The notes below the pieces were generated by a model that saw only the letters and a list, made by a program, of their open reading frames with translations, did not search any database and was not told where the DNA came from. From Eurosta solidaginis (Eukaryota; Arthropoda; Insecta; Diptera; Tephritidae): a stretch of 64,000 nt of DNA. A program made the position numbers and the translations under genes. Within the stretch, counting starts at the first letter, position 1. Every line of letters begins with the position of its first letter. Of the stretch, positions 11,001 to 22,529 are shown piece after piece. The stretch is taken from NCBI RefSeq assembly GCF_040869045.1, contig NC_090322.1:186805477-186869476 (forward strand). The letters run 5' to 3'.

Positions 11001-11700
11001 TTAAAAAAAAAAGAAAAAAAGAAGAAAATGCAAAAAATTAATAACAAATTGCACAAATAACTGAGGCAAACATACCCCAAACAAAAAATAAAATTTCCAA
11101 AAAGTTAATAAATTGAGCAACTCAAGTTTTTATGGGTTATGGATATGACGAAAATCCCAAAACCAATTAGTTTAGTCCGGTTATGGTATCGCATCACTGA
11201 CCAGTTACATTGATTGCCGTAAGGTTGGCTGGATCAGCTGTTCTATATGGATATGGCAACTTTACCAGGCCCTTGAGGGACGTCACGTGGGGTAATACAT
11301 CGTTTCATCACTTTTATTTTGTGGTAAAAAACAATAGCACCGTCTTGTCTAACGCTACCAAAGAGAATATGGATCGCACCCATAGAAGCAAACATTTTTT
11401 TTCAGCTTTTGATACCTCTCCCGATATTTTTGGATATTAGCCGTCGACCGCGGTACTAAGCTTTTACCGACCTAGAGTATTGTATTTGCATGTACTTTAT
11501 GATAAAGAATAGCCAATCTATTTTCAGCCCAAAAAGAAATTAGTTTAGCCCGAAAGGGCGCTTTTTGAGGTAAAAGTCTAGTTGAGGGGTAGACTGCTAA
11601 AAATTGGCAGATGTGGCTACCGCCGCTCTGAAAAGAAAAACCTATTGCTCTTTGAGTTTTATTAATGTTTTTCATCACTATTTTTTTTTTTTTTTTACTT
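11001..11700. other. Intronic or intergenic, nothing recognised
   Basis: No coding, RNA or repeat signal that I can support, apart from a minus-strand AATAAA (about 11660) that could serve the exon candidate just upstream on that strand. Confidence 0.35.
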
Positions 11701-11714
11701 TTTCACTTTTCTTC

Positions 11715-11810
11715 TCAGTGGCGGCTATTTTTGCGTGCACCAACATTCTCAGCTTCGATTGCTGCATCTGCTAACGCTACTGCTTTTTGTTGTTGCAATT
11801 CAGCACTTAG
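11715..11810 (-). CDS. Possible terminal exon (31 codons plus stop)
   Basis: Minus strand LSAELQQQKAVALADAAI, then a short Glu/Arg-rich end and TGA at 11715-11717. Use of alanine, glutamine and lysine codons is unlike random AT-rich sequence. The only acceptor is a weak TACAGTAG|CTA with no pyrimidine tract; a stop codon precedes it in frame. With that acceptor the exon starts in phase 0, which fits the 21-kb exon. AATAAA follows about 55 bases after the stop. It may equally be a pseudo-exon. Confidence 0.3.
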   Translation of the reverse strand, partial: LSAELQQQKAVALADAAIEAENVGARKNSRH

Positions 11811-12549
11811 CTACTGTATTTTCAACATGTTGCACATACATTACACTCAGATTAGTTTATTTTTAGCGCACGTAATATTTTTCGCAAATATTTGCAATTC
11901 CGCGGCCGGTGCCCGTAATAGTACAACTGCTCCTCACTGGAGCGACGAGTATTTAATACAAGCCAGCAAATTGTCCACAAGTACCAATGCTGGAACCAAA
12001 GAACACTGCTGACGGCGATGAGCTCGTATTGCAGCGGCATAGTGAGCACAGCGGCACCACCAAGCATTGCTCATCTTACTCCAAAATTTCAATCACATTG
12101 GAAAACAAAAATAATGAACGCACACAACAAATCGAGCGCAGCGCCAATTAGGAATTTGCATCATGTAAACAACATAAATTCAAATTATTTTTAATCCTAA
12201 ACAACTATTTACGATACAAACATTTCAATTCAATCCGTTCACTGCCAGCGCAACATGTTTATACTTTGCCCCATTCGATACTCAAATAAAAATGTATTCA
12301 CTTTATTTTCCCGCAGCTGGCAATGCCCTACAACTATTTGTCACTCCATCTCACTTTTGCTTTATTCCATTCTTTCATTGCCAATTTCACGCCATCTTTC
12401 AAAGCAATTCATTTAGGGCGATTTTTCACTTGCAATTGCTCTTTAACACAACTAAAACAGTTTACAGAGATAACATCACATTTATTTATTGTTTAAACAA
12501 TTAATTTGTCAACTAAACATGTAAAATCAAAACTATATCGTCACTTAAA
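11811..12549. other. Intronic or intergenic, nothing recognised
   Basis: AT-rich sequence with no repeat match elsewhere in the window. Confidence 0.35.
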
Positions 12550-12657
12550 ATGCCGCAACGCAAGCAACACCCGTTCAGCGCAAAGGTGAAAACAGAATAC
12601 AAGAGAAAAGCGTCAAAAAACGAGTGGCAACTTTCAAGTGAAGATGCCACCCAGTGA
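12550..12657 (+). CDS. Possible small exon, start MPQRKQHPFSAK
   Basis: A 35-codon plus-strand frame with a strongly basic start. AAG|GTGAAA after codon 12 is a good splice donor, so the real coding part may be only MPQRKQHPFSAK. The start vaguely resembles that of GNL1-type GTPases (MP, basic, PFS, K), but this is from memory and far too short to name the gene. No second exon is identified. Confidence 0.25.
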   Translation: MPQRKQHPFSAKVKTEYKRKASKNEWQLSSEDATQ

Positions 12658-12751
12658 GAATTGTATTGTTTTGTGTGGTGAGTTTTTTTGGGCCGTCATC
12701 CAATGAGTTTAATAGCTCCGGCTGACGGGATTGCTCTGGATCAATGACTTA

Positions 12752-12980
12752 AGCTGGAGACATTGGTGCTTTATCGGTAACCGTATCGGTAACCTTTTAA
12801 CAGCTGATTCGACCAACCTTATGAGAGTCAATGCAATCGATTATTGGTGACGCTAAGGTCGTAACCGTATCGTAGCCAACCAATTGGGTTTTGGTTTACC
12901 GTCGTAACGATAAACAGCTGATTACGTTAGGGATACGGATACAGCGATACGACATACGGCACCAATGACTCCGGCTTTAA
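12752..12980 (-). mobile_element. ~230-bp MITE, copy 1
   Basis: The ends are TTAAGCTGGAGACATTGGTGC and, inverted, GCACCAATGACTCCGGCTTTAA. A second copy in the opposite orientation is at 17889-18120. The inner GTAACCGTATCG and AAACAGCTGATTACGTTA blocks match between copies. No coding capacity; target duplication not clear. Confidence 0.75.
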
Positions 12981-12999
12981 GAAGCAGATGTCATGATAT

Positions 13000-13560
13000 T
13001 TTCGCACACGTGAAATGTGATAGGCAGATGTCGCCTCTGATTTTCATTTAACTCTTACGGCGAAAGGCTGAGCAGCGACATCTATTTTGAAAAAGTAAGT
13101 TTATTAAAGGCAGCGTTACCAAACTAAAGGCAAATAATTATCAAATTATCTCGCTCACAAATTGGTCCAGATTTCTATCTGGATTTGTCTGGCTCAAATC
13201 GATGTTGTAGCATTTACATGCAAAATTATTTATCTGGCTCAGGCTCTTTCCCACCGGATGACTTTTGTGTTGGGTTGATAATGCAGTATCTCCATATAAA
13301 GGCCCAATTATATTTAAGGCAGTTATCGCCATCTCAAGTTAACGCCAACGATCAGTTTATACTATGTACAAACACAGATCAAATAGGTAGCTTATACCAT
13401 TTTGGCATTTTATTAAGCAATTTATGATATAATAAATTGTAATAATAAATTGCCAAAGTAAAAACAATGGCGTAATAAATTGTTTCAAACTGCAAACGCA
13501 ACCTTGGAAAGTGTGTTTATTGAGTAGATCTAAACGTCAGTTTTACGCTTGGCTCAACTT
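13000..13560. other. Intronic or intergenic, nothing recognised
   Basis: No structure seen beyond AT-rich sequence with scattered AATAAATTG motifs at 13430-13490. Confidence 0.4.
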
Positions 13561-13562
13561 AT

Positions 13563-13792
13563 GGTTGGCTCATCTCATCAGCTGATTTTATTTTTATCAT
13601 TTCACTGGAGTAGGGATTGTAAAAAGAAAATGGCAAACTTAAAATGAAACAACAACATTGAACACATTTTCTTACAACACACAAAAATTTCAAAGTTTTA
13701 TGTTTTCATTCCATTCCATTCACCTAATACCAACACGTACATTTAGGCAGTCTGAACAAAGTTATGTTGTTGCTGTAGAGATGAGCCCACCA
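13563..13792. mobile_element. ~230-bp TIR element, copy 1
   Basis: Starts GGTTGGCTCATCTCATCAGC and ends GAGATGAGCCCACC, an inverted repeat. Collinear with 28153-28384 (GGCAAACT, AAATGAAAC, TTTTATGTTT blocks in the same order). Confidence 0.75.
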
Positions 13793-14174
13793 GCTATCAA
13801 ATTACTATTGTGTAAACTAAATTGAGTTGTATTAACACCACTCAATTTATATCCAAATTGCCTCAATTTATTTTTCTGTTTGAACATAGTATGAGTTGAT
13901 ATATGTCAATAAAATTGTTGGTCGGAGTAACTTGAGATGGTGTTGCGCTAATAACTTCTACCCGGTGCAATATAACAATGAGCCGTGTAAATAATATATA
14001 ATTAATTGATCTCATTAAAATTTTAGAAATTGGGCCAAAAACTGCAACATTTAAGTATTTAACAAAGCCCAATACACTCAATTCATTGATTTTCTCCGGA
14101 CACCTTCTGTTTGAGAAAATAAAAAAAATAAATACTTAGCGCTTTTAACCTCCTCACTTTTCTCCTGCAATTTT
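13793..14174. other. Intronic or intergenic, nothing recognised
   Basis: No support for any feature. Confidence 0.4.
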
Positions 14175-15150
14175 TCAGGACGACATTCACAAGGCAGATG
14201 AATTTTTACGGAGAGGCTTCCCATGGCAAAAATACACTCGGATTATCTGCCAAACCACAGCCGAGCGGAGACCCAGTTGAGAAACTTTTTTCTTCTAATT
14301 GAAAAAGCTTGTTTCTAAGGCTGGGTGCGAGTTTGCCTAAAATTTTAGGTACCTAAACTAATATTCCACTGGAACTTTCCAGCACTGCAATAATTTAGAA
14401 AAAGGCTGTAAAAAATGTGCGAGTTGATTTGAAAACCTAAAATGTATATTTCTGCTAAGAAAATAATAACAATACGGGAAATTTGGTATTTTTGATGGGT
14501 TTTCACGCTTAAAAGAACAGAGGTCAATTAGGGTCCGCGGTAAGTACCTATCCCATGATAGCACATAAAGAAAATGCAGTGACTCCGTTTTATAAGGCTT
14601 TTTTTCGGTCATAGTGGAGCACGTGCACAATGACCTTTTGCACAATCTCGAATTCAATACTGTGACGTTGGTACGCGTCCAATAATTTCTTTAGGCCAAT
14701 TAGTGCACAAGACTGTTCAGATTGCGGTCCATATTTGAGAAGGATCCAATTCCTGTGTCGCAAATATCAGCTTAAACAAAATTCAGCTCACCATCACGTA
14801 CAATCGATCGGACCTTAATCGGAGCAGGGATCATCGATCTATGATATATGATTTACTTAAAGTGAATATACAAGAGCCATTTATTTGCATATACAATATT
14901 GAGAAATCAATATTTTTGTTTTTTTAATTTGACATTTGAATTTAGGTTGAAAAGTATGCTCATAAAAACTCAATTTTTGCACTACCTCATCGACAGTTTC
15001 CAGTGATTTAGCTTTTTTCTCTATTTAAGTAGAAATTTAGGTCAACTTGCACACATACTAAATTTTTGAATTTTCTTTGCCCGGGACTTGAACCCAGGAC
15101 CTTCCGTGTGGTAGACGGAGCACGCTAGCACCACACCACTGTGGTCACAA
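14175..15150 (-). mobile_element. tRNA-derived SINE split by a TIR element
   Basis: SINE body at 14175-14328 (AAGGCAGATGAATTTTTACG, CATGGCAAAAATACACTCGG) and its tRNA-like head at 15059-15150 (CCCGGGACTTGAACCCAGG, the complement of a B box, and CACACCACTGTGGTC). The 730 bp between them are the inserted element. Confidence 0.7.
14329..15058. mobile_element. TIR element nested in the SINE
   Basis: Left end GGGTGCGAGTTTGCCTAAA; right end, inverted, GTGTGCAAGTTGACCTAAA. CTAA flanks both sides. No transposase is evident; the small minus frame at 14358-14657 is not recognised and probably chance. Confidence 0.6.
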
Positions 15151-17439
15151 GCAAGTTAATAAAGGGACGAATAAAATATAAGCAAAAAATGTGTCCGGAC
15201 ACCAATGGTCAATCCTCAAGCCCTGAGCTTGAAGCCATAGTACAGATTTGGTTTATTTTGTAGGGAGGTCGAAAAAATATGACGGCTCTTTTTTCCTTTT
15301 CAATTAGTACATGTGTTAACATTAGAGTCGTTAAAATTTTTTTTGTGGGAAATTCGCAAACGTTACTCCCCAATATTTTTATTTTATAAACAAGTAATTT
15401 TAGAGGTCGCCCCGTCGTTTTTATAAAAAAACCGAGATGCTCTCAGCTTTCACATGTGAATGTATAGGTAAACTATTTTTTTTTTTTTTGCATGGCAAAA
15501 TTCGTATTCATTCAGGATTCCCATTAGTTAAAAGCTTCCTTGGACGGGTAGATTGATCATAGGGCTTAAAAATATGTTGCGAAATTGAAATCGGCGAAAC
15601 TAAAACGGTAAATCTGACTTTATTGTTTATTAAAGTTTGACGCTTAGCTGTACATAAAAAGTTTAAGCGTAAACGTCTATAGATGTAAAAAAAGGCTAAT
15701 ATCGCTGTTGGCAAACTAAAATAAATCGCCAACATGAAATTTGAATGTCAAATATGCCATACGTTGAGAAATAGCTTGAAGTTGTATGACCGGGCGTTTT
15801 CATTGATATTGCGAAGTTGGTAGTCTAAATTGACCTAATGAAAACCAATCATTAGTGGTCAGCGGGTCAAATTTGACGCAAACCTTGTCATATTAAGAAA
15901 CTGCTAGCCATGACGTTAATTGCGTTTGCCGCTCTTACCAAAATCTGTGATCAATGAAATTTAAGAAAATCTGTTGAATTAAGCATACAAAATGATTCGT
16001 GAAAATTGCAGGATACCAACCTTTTATCTTCAGCGGCAAAATAAAAAACATGCACCGAAAATACTTTTTTTATTACATAAAATAAAATCAAAATTAGTTT
16101 ATTGTATAAAACTTGATCATTACCTAAGTAAGTACAACAAAGACCAAACAAGGCAAGCCATATAAATACATTTATGAAATTATAAATTATTAAAGAAACA
16201 TATAGCAAAATGAAAATTTCCATTAACGTAAATAATAAAGCTCATTGCATATTTAACTAAAGCAGGGTGGAAATTCTTATTCTGTGAAGTGGAGGAAAGA
16301 AAAAAAAAATGCAAACAAAAACTTATTGAAATGTAGGAAATACTTTTTTTACTTCATCGTTTCGCAGAACAAAAATTTCCCCCAGCACAAACTTGCACAA
16401 TTATATACAAAATAACCACAAAAAAAGAGCGAAAAGCAACGTTATTCTAATTACTTTCAGCTTTGGTAGAAAAAAAAACACTAAAATGCACAATGGTGTT
16501 AAAAAATACTCGGCGAGACATTTCGAAGTCATCAACGATAATTATTTCAAACAAATAAATAAACACAATTTTATTATTAATTTAGAATTAAGATCCTATT
16601 ATTTTGAATGCTGATTTAATGCATGCGAAAATAAGAGAAAATAGCAGAACAATTACTCTTCGTATAATTCTAGTGGCACAGCAAACGAGCAAAAATAATA
16701 CAAGTCACGGCAAAATGAAATTCAAAACGTGTTTTTTGCTTTCTAACGAGAAGTGTGCAAGCGACAAAGGAAACTTATTAAATGATTCAACGAAATTTAA
16801 GCAGCAAGCAAGACACGCGCTGCCGCACCTTATTTTAGTTTGCAGTATTTAAAAGGGTCTTTCCACAATATTCCAATAAGGTCTACTCAGTATTAAAGGG
16901 GTTAAACTATCGATGACAGAATGGACATTTTTGAATTTGTAATACCATGAGGCTTTTCCTCTTTTTTAATATTTTGACTCGATTTACAAATAGGTAATAA
17001 ACCAATTTGTCGATTAAAATGTCTTTTTTTTCTCTCTGACATTTTCAAAATATTCATTTGGTACCAAAAAAATTCAATTAATAATTAGAAAAAGAAAGAA
17101 TTTAGCCCAAAAATGTATGTGGTAAAACAATTTCTAGTAGGCTTTCATGTGGAGTTATATCAATGCATCCATCCATAGACAAGCATCGCTGTATTTTAAC
17201 ACTGACATCCCTAGCATAGATTACTATTGTAGGCGGAATGAGTGGGACTATTATTGGCCGAGTAAAATCGGAGCCATTCTAGTTAGTCAATTAAATAAGA
17301 TTTGTCGTTAAATTCAAGAGTGGCATTTTCAAAAATAGTGCCCACTAACAACGAATCTCGTTGCAATGAATAGAATAAGCAGGAGGACTTTTACCCCGCG
17401 AAGCACGGTTTCAAACCTAAAAACTGACTTATTGTGCAA
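15151..17439. other. Old, AT-rich intronic or intergenic DNA
   Basis: Only decayed repeat traces are seen. 15780-15935 has CCTAATGAAAACCAA, AAATTTGACG and GCGTTTGCCGCT blocks shared with the TIR family at 28895-29312. The rest shows nothing. Confidence 0.4.
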
Positions 17440-18170
17440 TCTAGGACCTCCCTTAAAGCAACCTTATGCTTGGTTTTCACTATGCCAAACTTTACCCATA
17501 TCAAAAGGCTTGACATACAACTTCAATTGCGTTTGCAATCCGTTTTGACACAGCGTTTGAAACAACAGTGAATATTTAAACGGGTTGAGAAAAAAATGGC
17601 CATACAAATTTTGCTTGGGTTGTAACCACAAATCACCTACCCAGATTGCGCATTCACGAGTTCAAAATTGCTTCGTTCTGCGCATCTACGTCACAGTTGA
17701 CCCTTGAGCGAATGAGAAAAAGAGACGAGAAAAAAGAGCTAAAGGAAAAGGGTCAATTTATACGTCATAAAAAAAAAGCTGATCTAATGTTTACATGCGC
17801 ATTTCGGGATCTTCTTGTGGGATTTGTGGGTTGTAACCATGTACTGCTTTATCGACTTCGAGTCAGTTATATTGGAAACGCAATACCTTAAAGCCGGAAC
17901 CATTGGTGCCGTATGTCGTTTCGCTGTATCCGTATTCTTAACGTAATCAGCTGTTTATCGTTACGACGGTAAACCAAAACTTAATTGGTTGGCTACGATA
18001 CGGTTACGACCTTAGCGGCACCAATAATCGATTGCATTGATTCTCATCAGGTTGGTCCAATCAGCTGTTAAAAGGTTTCCGATACGCTTACCGATAAGCA
18101 CCAATGTCTCCAGCTTTAAAGCAGTAATTTTGACGTAATGAAAACAAAGCATTCGTCTCAAAAGACGCCT
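17440..18170. mobile_element. TIR element (GCTTGGTTTTCA ends) with nested MITE
   Basis: The left end TATGCTTGGTTTTCACTATG and the inverted right end (ATGCTTTGTTTTCATTACGTC) resemble the ends of the element at 28895-29312. A 230-bp MITE sits at 17889-18120 within it. Confidence 0.5.
17889..18120 (+). mobile_element. ~230-bp MITE, copy 2
   Basis: Reverse-complement relation to 12752-12980, with AAAGCCGGAACCATTGGTGC and GCACCAATGTCTCCAGCTTT ends. Internal blocks AATCAGCTGTTTATCGTTAC and GGCTACGATACGGTTACGAC are conserved. Confidence 0.75.
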
Positions 18171-18561
18171 TGGAAACGTGGTTGGAAAATTTGTTTTACA
18201 GCGCGGTAGGAAGAAGTATAAGCTGCGATGGAAAAACGCAAAGCTGTTACTCTTAGTTAGGTTTGCCTGTTAGTCGCCACTGTCGTAGGGTCCGCCAATT
18301 TGAAGGAAAAACTTCATGTACTCAGCGCGCAACTGAATTGGAAAGGAAGCAACTATGTTGCATTAGAACATATCATCTTACACCGTCTAAAAAGGAGAAA
18401 AAATCAATTGAAATGAAACACCTTTGTACGAAAGTCGTCGCTCGTTCAAGTCATAGACGTTATCTAACATAATCAGCCCAATTCTAAATATTCCCTCGGA
18501 ATATTGTTCTCGCGGATTTTTTATTCACGCGGAAAAATTCCTCCAATTCTTTTCTCTGCTA

Positions 18562-18565
<4 letters not shown>

Positions 18566-18644
<79 letters not shown>
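18566..18644. repeat. (TA)n microsatellite
   Basis: An uninterrupted alternating TA tract of about 80 bases, flanked by ACTT and AAGT. The frame reading YIYIYI is an artefact. Confidence 0.95.
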
Positions 18645-18647
<3 letters not shown>

Positions 18648-19018
18648 TAAAATTATGAATGTTTGTATGTAGGTATAAATCGGGTTGCGTCCTAAACGGA
18701 TCGGCCGATCACAACTAAATATGCACAACCCGATAGAAACCTTCTAAGGGTGGTCATAGGCTAAAAATAATATCGATATATAAAAGGGGCGTGGCACCTC
18801 CCATGCAAAATGAATATTTGGTACTACATAACTCTGAATGTATTCATGCTAAAACATATAAACTCAGTAAGGAGTTATATGAGGTCAATCCCCAACACCA
18901 CCAAGAAAATGTGGGGTGGGGGAGAAGGGGGCGTGGCACCTCCCATATAAATGGAATAATGAAAATTGGTATGGAGCTATATGACGTTAAGTCCTAACAG
19001 CACCAGTAATACATAGAA
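18645..19018 (+). repeat. GGGCGTGGC-containing repeat fragments
   Basis: GGGGCGTGGCACCTCCCAT occurs twice (about 18785 and 18930), each followed by AT-rich text with GGAGTTATATGA or GGAGCTATATGA. The motif is shared with the elements at 44.9 and 60.0 kb, but the text between is not, so it is a different or older subfamily. Confidence 0.4.
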
Positions 19019-19289
19019 TTGAAAAAAAAAATAAGACAAATGGGACTTTCAGAACTATGGCTGCCTTAAAAACTTAGGTTATTTCAAAACGTAAAGTTTG
19101 ATTGCAGAGTTGGCTTTGGCTGTTATTCCTTTAGTATTCTTTTATGTTATCTTTAGGGTTTGTATTTTTGGATACGCATGGAGGAACCGGAAAAAAAAAT
19201 TATGTTTAATTTGATATTAATTGATGTAATTTTAAGGAGTAATGATCATCCCAAAGGTGGTGCTGGAACAGCCGCAGTTGAAGTAAATG

Positions 19290-19965
19290 CGTGCTTTTTG
19301 AAAGTGCTTTAGAAATATGAGAGGGCATTTTGGCGGAAAAAGTTCAGCAGCAGCTTTTGCTAAACAACTTCTTGAAATTAATTATGGCAAAATTGCTATT
19401 TCTTTACAAACAGATTTGATTTCTTTTCCTGCAAGTTTTTGAGAAATTATGACATCACCTGAAGCTTTAACATCTAATGTTACTCCCAATTATTGAATCT
19501 ATCTTTACAAACTTCAAATTGCTTTGAGAAAAGGCATTTTAGGCACACTAAACTGAGGATGTTAATATCACTAGAACCAAGAAACACAGTCATGAAAGAG
19601 TCCCAAGCTGATTGTCCGATAGAGTTTATTAGCTCTTTTGAGCCATCAGAAATTTCTCCTCATCGATTGATCCTTAAAAAAGGGCCCATAATATCATAAT
19701 ATTTATGCTTCGTTATTTGGATTCTCCACGCTTATGTAGTGGGACAAGGCTTTTCATCACAAAACTTTTACTGATGTCATTGAAGCCATTCATTTTATCG
19801 GAAAATTTCGAAAACATTAAAGCTTAAAACCAAGGATTCCGATAGATTTGTCTTTTCAATTTTAAATGCCTCAAATTTCCTAGCCCTATCAATGAAGCTC
19901 AACGACAATCATTAGATGCGAATCAAGGGATTGATGAGCGCAATACAAACCTTTATAGCTTCAGA
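19290..19965 (+). pseudogene. Helitron/Helentron Pif1-type helicase, C-terminal remnant
   Basis: Pieces in different frames give the C-terminal helicase signature in the right order: LEINYGKIAISLQTD, PASF.EIMTSPE, SNVTPNY, then ADCPIEFISSFEPSEISPHR and LKKGP in the frame 19493-19699, then LDSPRLCSGT, and finally a PRIPIDLSFQFKCLKFP-like end. This is the region C-terminal to the Walker motifs in rolling-circle transposon helicases. Many frameshifts make it dead. It is the only autonomous-type Helentron coding sequence I see, and probably related to the source of mini-me copies in the window. Confidence 0.6.
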
Positions 19966-21061
19966 GCTTCTGCAACTTAATTGTCAACCTCACCTATGCG
20001 AGGGGGATCCTGTTAAAAATATGATTATATCATACATCAACAGTCATTAGCTGTAGCAGAAGTCAATCTTACCAACTCATGTTTTACCCATGGCCAGTTA
20101 CGCGTAGCTTGCATATTTTTATAGAAACGTGGGGTAAACCCCACGGGCAAAAGCTAGTTAAGAAATAAAATATAAACAATGAACAGTATTGCATTTCATG
20201 TGGTATTCACTGAAATAAGTAATGAATTGGTGCCACAGCAACATCAACAGAGCAGCATAAGGAGAAGAAGACGGCGGGATAACACAAATCCGCCGGAGTT
20301 GCCGGCTTCCATTCAGCAAAGCAATTTTCTGGCGGCCAAGTCGAGTTGAATTCGTCTTTCGTCATATGCCAAAATCTATTTAAGCCTTCTTAAAAAAATC
20401 TTTTCGCAATTTCTGGATGGCTGCATCAAATATACCAAGAGCTCTTCCGTTGCTTATGATATACTTTTCGACTTAAAATAAAGAATATTGTGGTAGAATG
20501 TACATATTTTAGCACAAATTTGTACAAATACAAGTGTTCTTTCTTAAAAGAACGAATTTCCTAAAAGAACCAATTAACTATTTTGATGCATTCCCTTTAC
20601 TTTAACAAGTGAAAAAACTCCTAAGAAATGGTAGAGAAATCTCCCTCTCACATTGTTCAGAATAGGAGGAAAGGGAGAAGTGAAAAAACTCGCACGGAAT
20701 TGTTTAGAATTGGGCTGAATATAACATACGATTATTCGCTGCGAATAAGTCGCCGTTAGTAGGCAAGTGCAATCTTCCTTAATTTTTACTCCCGTTGACT
20801 ATAAATACATAAAAACCGTTATAACAACTTTACTCGACAAACAAAGAAACGCCATTCTTGACGGTAAATATGAACAGCTATTAAATTTTCAAATATCATT
20901 AAAAAAAATTATTAGCTTCCCATTTGAAGGCAATCAAAATTATAAATGGAAGACATACAAATGCCTGAATTTAAGTGCGAGTTCGAGGCAAGGCTTTCGT
21001 TGTTATTGTTTTGCTTGTAATTAGAATTTGTTTTACAATTATTGCGTAAATCAAGACTTAC
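19966..21061. other. Intronic DNA with SINE scrap
   Basis: 19977-20020 (TTGTCAACCTCACCTATGCG) is a fragment of the (CAA)n SINE. The rest shows no feature and would be intron downstream of the minus-strand donor at 21061. Confidence 0.4.
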
Positions 21062-21271
21062 AGCTTCACTGCTAACAGTATTGCCCACATAAGCATTGGG
21101 CTGTTGTTGTTGTTGCTGGCGATTTTCCTGGGATGCCGCTTCTGGTGAACGTACGGCTTTCACGCCACTGACACTCTTTGCTTCACTGACTGCTACACCG
21201 GCACCGCTTGCGCTAACTCCCGCATTTTGTTTGGTAATGTCGGCATCACCATCGATTTTCATGCGCTGATT
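21062..21271 (-). CDS. Internal coding exon of an unrecognised gene (70 codons)
   Basis: On the minus strand TTTCCTTTATTTACAG is a strong acceptor, followed by NQRMKIDGDADITKQ, a Ser/Ala/Val-rich stretch and a run of glutamines from CAG/CAA, ending SSEA at the donor GCT|GTAAGT. The exon is 210 bases, phase 0 at both ends, and the codon use is clearly coding-like. The frame continues past the donor only by chance. Together with 27621-27887 (phase 0 donor, same strand) it probably forms consecutive exons. Low-complexity, probably disordered protein; function unknown. Confidence 0.6.
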
Positions 21272-22529
21272 CTGTAAATAAAGGAAAACCGTTAGTTTGA
21301 TAAGTAAGTAAAATTTTATAAAAAGGTTCATAAAAGCTTAAGTTAAGCAATGGGAAATACAGTTTATGGCCCACTTGCAGAACGGCATGTTATATATTTA
21401 ACTCAGAGTAAACCTGACATGAGGAGTTAAATTCATACAATTTTAACAAATTTTTAAAATTAACTCTGCGTTAAAAAGTTAAGCACCATGGTCATATTAA
21501 ATACCTCAATGGTGCTTGTTACCGAAAGGTATCGGATTTATATCATGCAAAGGATCATCAACTTCTTAGTTGTGAGTTTATTGTAAAAGGGGCATAGCTA
21601 TGTGGGCATGTGTATGTATAACTGCTTATAGGTATCTCGACGTACTGAATGGTAACCTCAGGTCCTTTTAACTCCAATAGGCCAAACATATTTATAAAAT
21701 TGCGATTTTAGCATTCCGTAGCAGGTTTTCGCAATTAAGTGAACATTTTGCGAGGTACAAGCCAAACGGACCTTAGACTCGAATTCAGGGAATCCCAATA
21801 TATATAGATACGAGCCGGACCCGTACCCATCCTGCACAACCAATATAAAAGGCTCTTAGAAAATATCAATCAACAAAAATCAGCTGTTCTATCAATCAAT
21901 TAAAACTTACAACTTGCGCTGCAATCTGGAGTATGGTAGCAACTGCCGATAATGCAGTGCAAATATTCACAATAGTGCCATAGTACAAATACATTTCTTT
22001 GTGTGCTCACAATCGTTTATTTTTAACAAATTATTTTAATAAAATATAGCTAAACAAAAGCACTACGACCAAAATTGCCCAAAGCTCGCTAATAGCCCGA
22101 ATCTCCATCTTTACAACCAAAACTTTATTTATAGATTTGGATTCCATATAAGAGCGAAAAAGGGACCCGTACATAAAAACAGCAATTAAAAATGATATTT
22201 ATGATATCGGTCTGGTAAAACATACAGACTATACTTGACATATATTGATGAACCTTTGACTTTAGCTGCGATATTATGAATAAACGAATCCGAGATTTGT
22301 TCTGCTATCTACTATTAGATGTCGCAGTGAGCGAAAGGAGTTTGCATGGCTGCCTATGTAGCAGTTTGCTGCTTTATTTAGCAGTAGTTAACACCACAAA
22401 TCACGGATGCTTTGACTCATATGATAGCCATGTTTTTTTTACATGTATATACAATGAGCGACTAAAAAACGCTCATTGACACATAGTAGGTCATAGTGTA
22501 TACCTTATACCAAAAATGATAGTGGAGAC
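21272..22529. other. Intron with repeat scraps
   Basis: 21475-21560 is a plus-strand scrap of the (CAA)n SINE (AATGGTGCTTGTTACCG, TATCATGCAAAGGATCATCA). 21795-21880 (CGAGCCGGACCCGT, CAACCAATATAAAAG, ATCAGCTGTTCT) matches 37530-37600 and belongs to a further repeat family. Nothing else recognised. Confidence 0.5.

Noticed and set aside
11665..12012. 115-codon plus-strand frame with hydrophobic start
   Set aside because: The start is a T-run giving poly-Phe; the rest overlaps the more coding-like minus-strand exon candidate and lacks a family resemblance.
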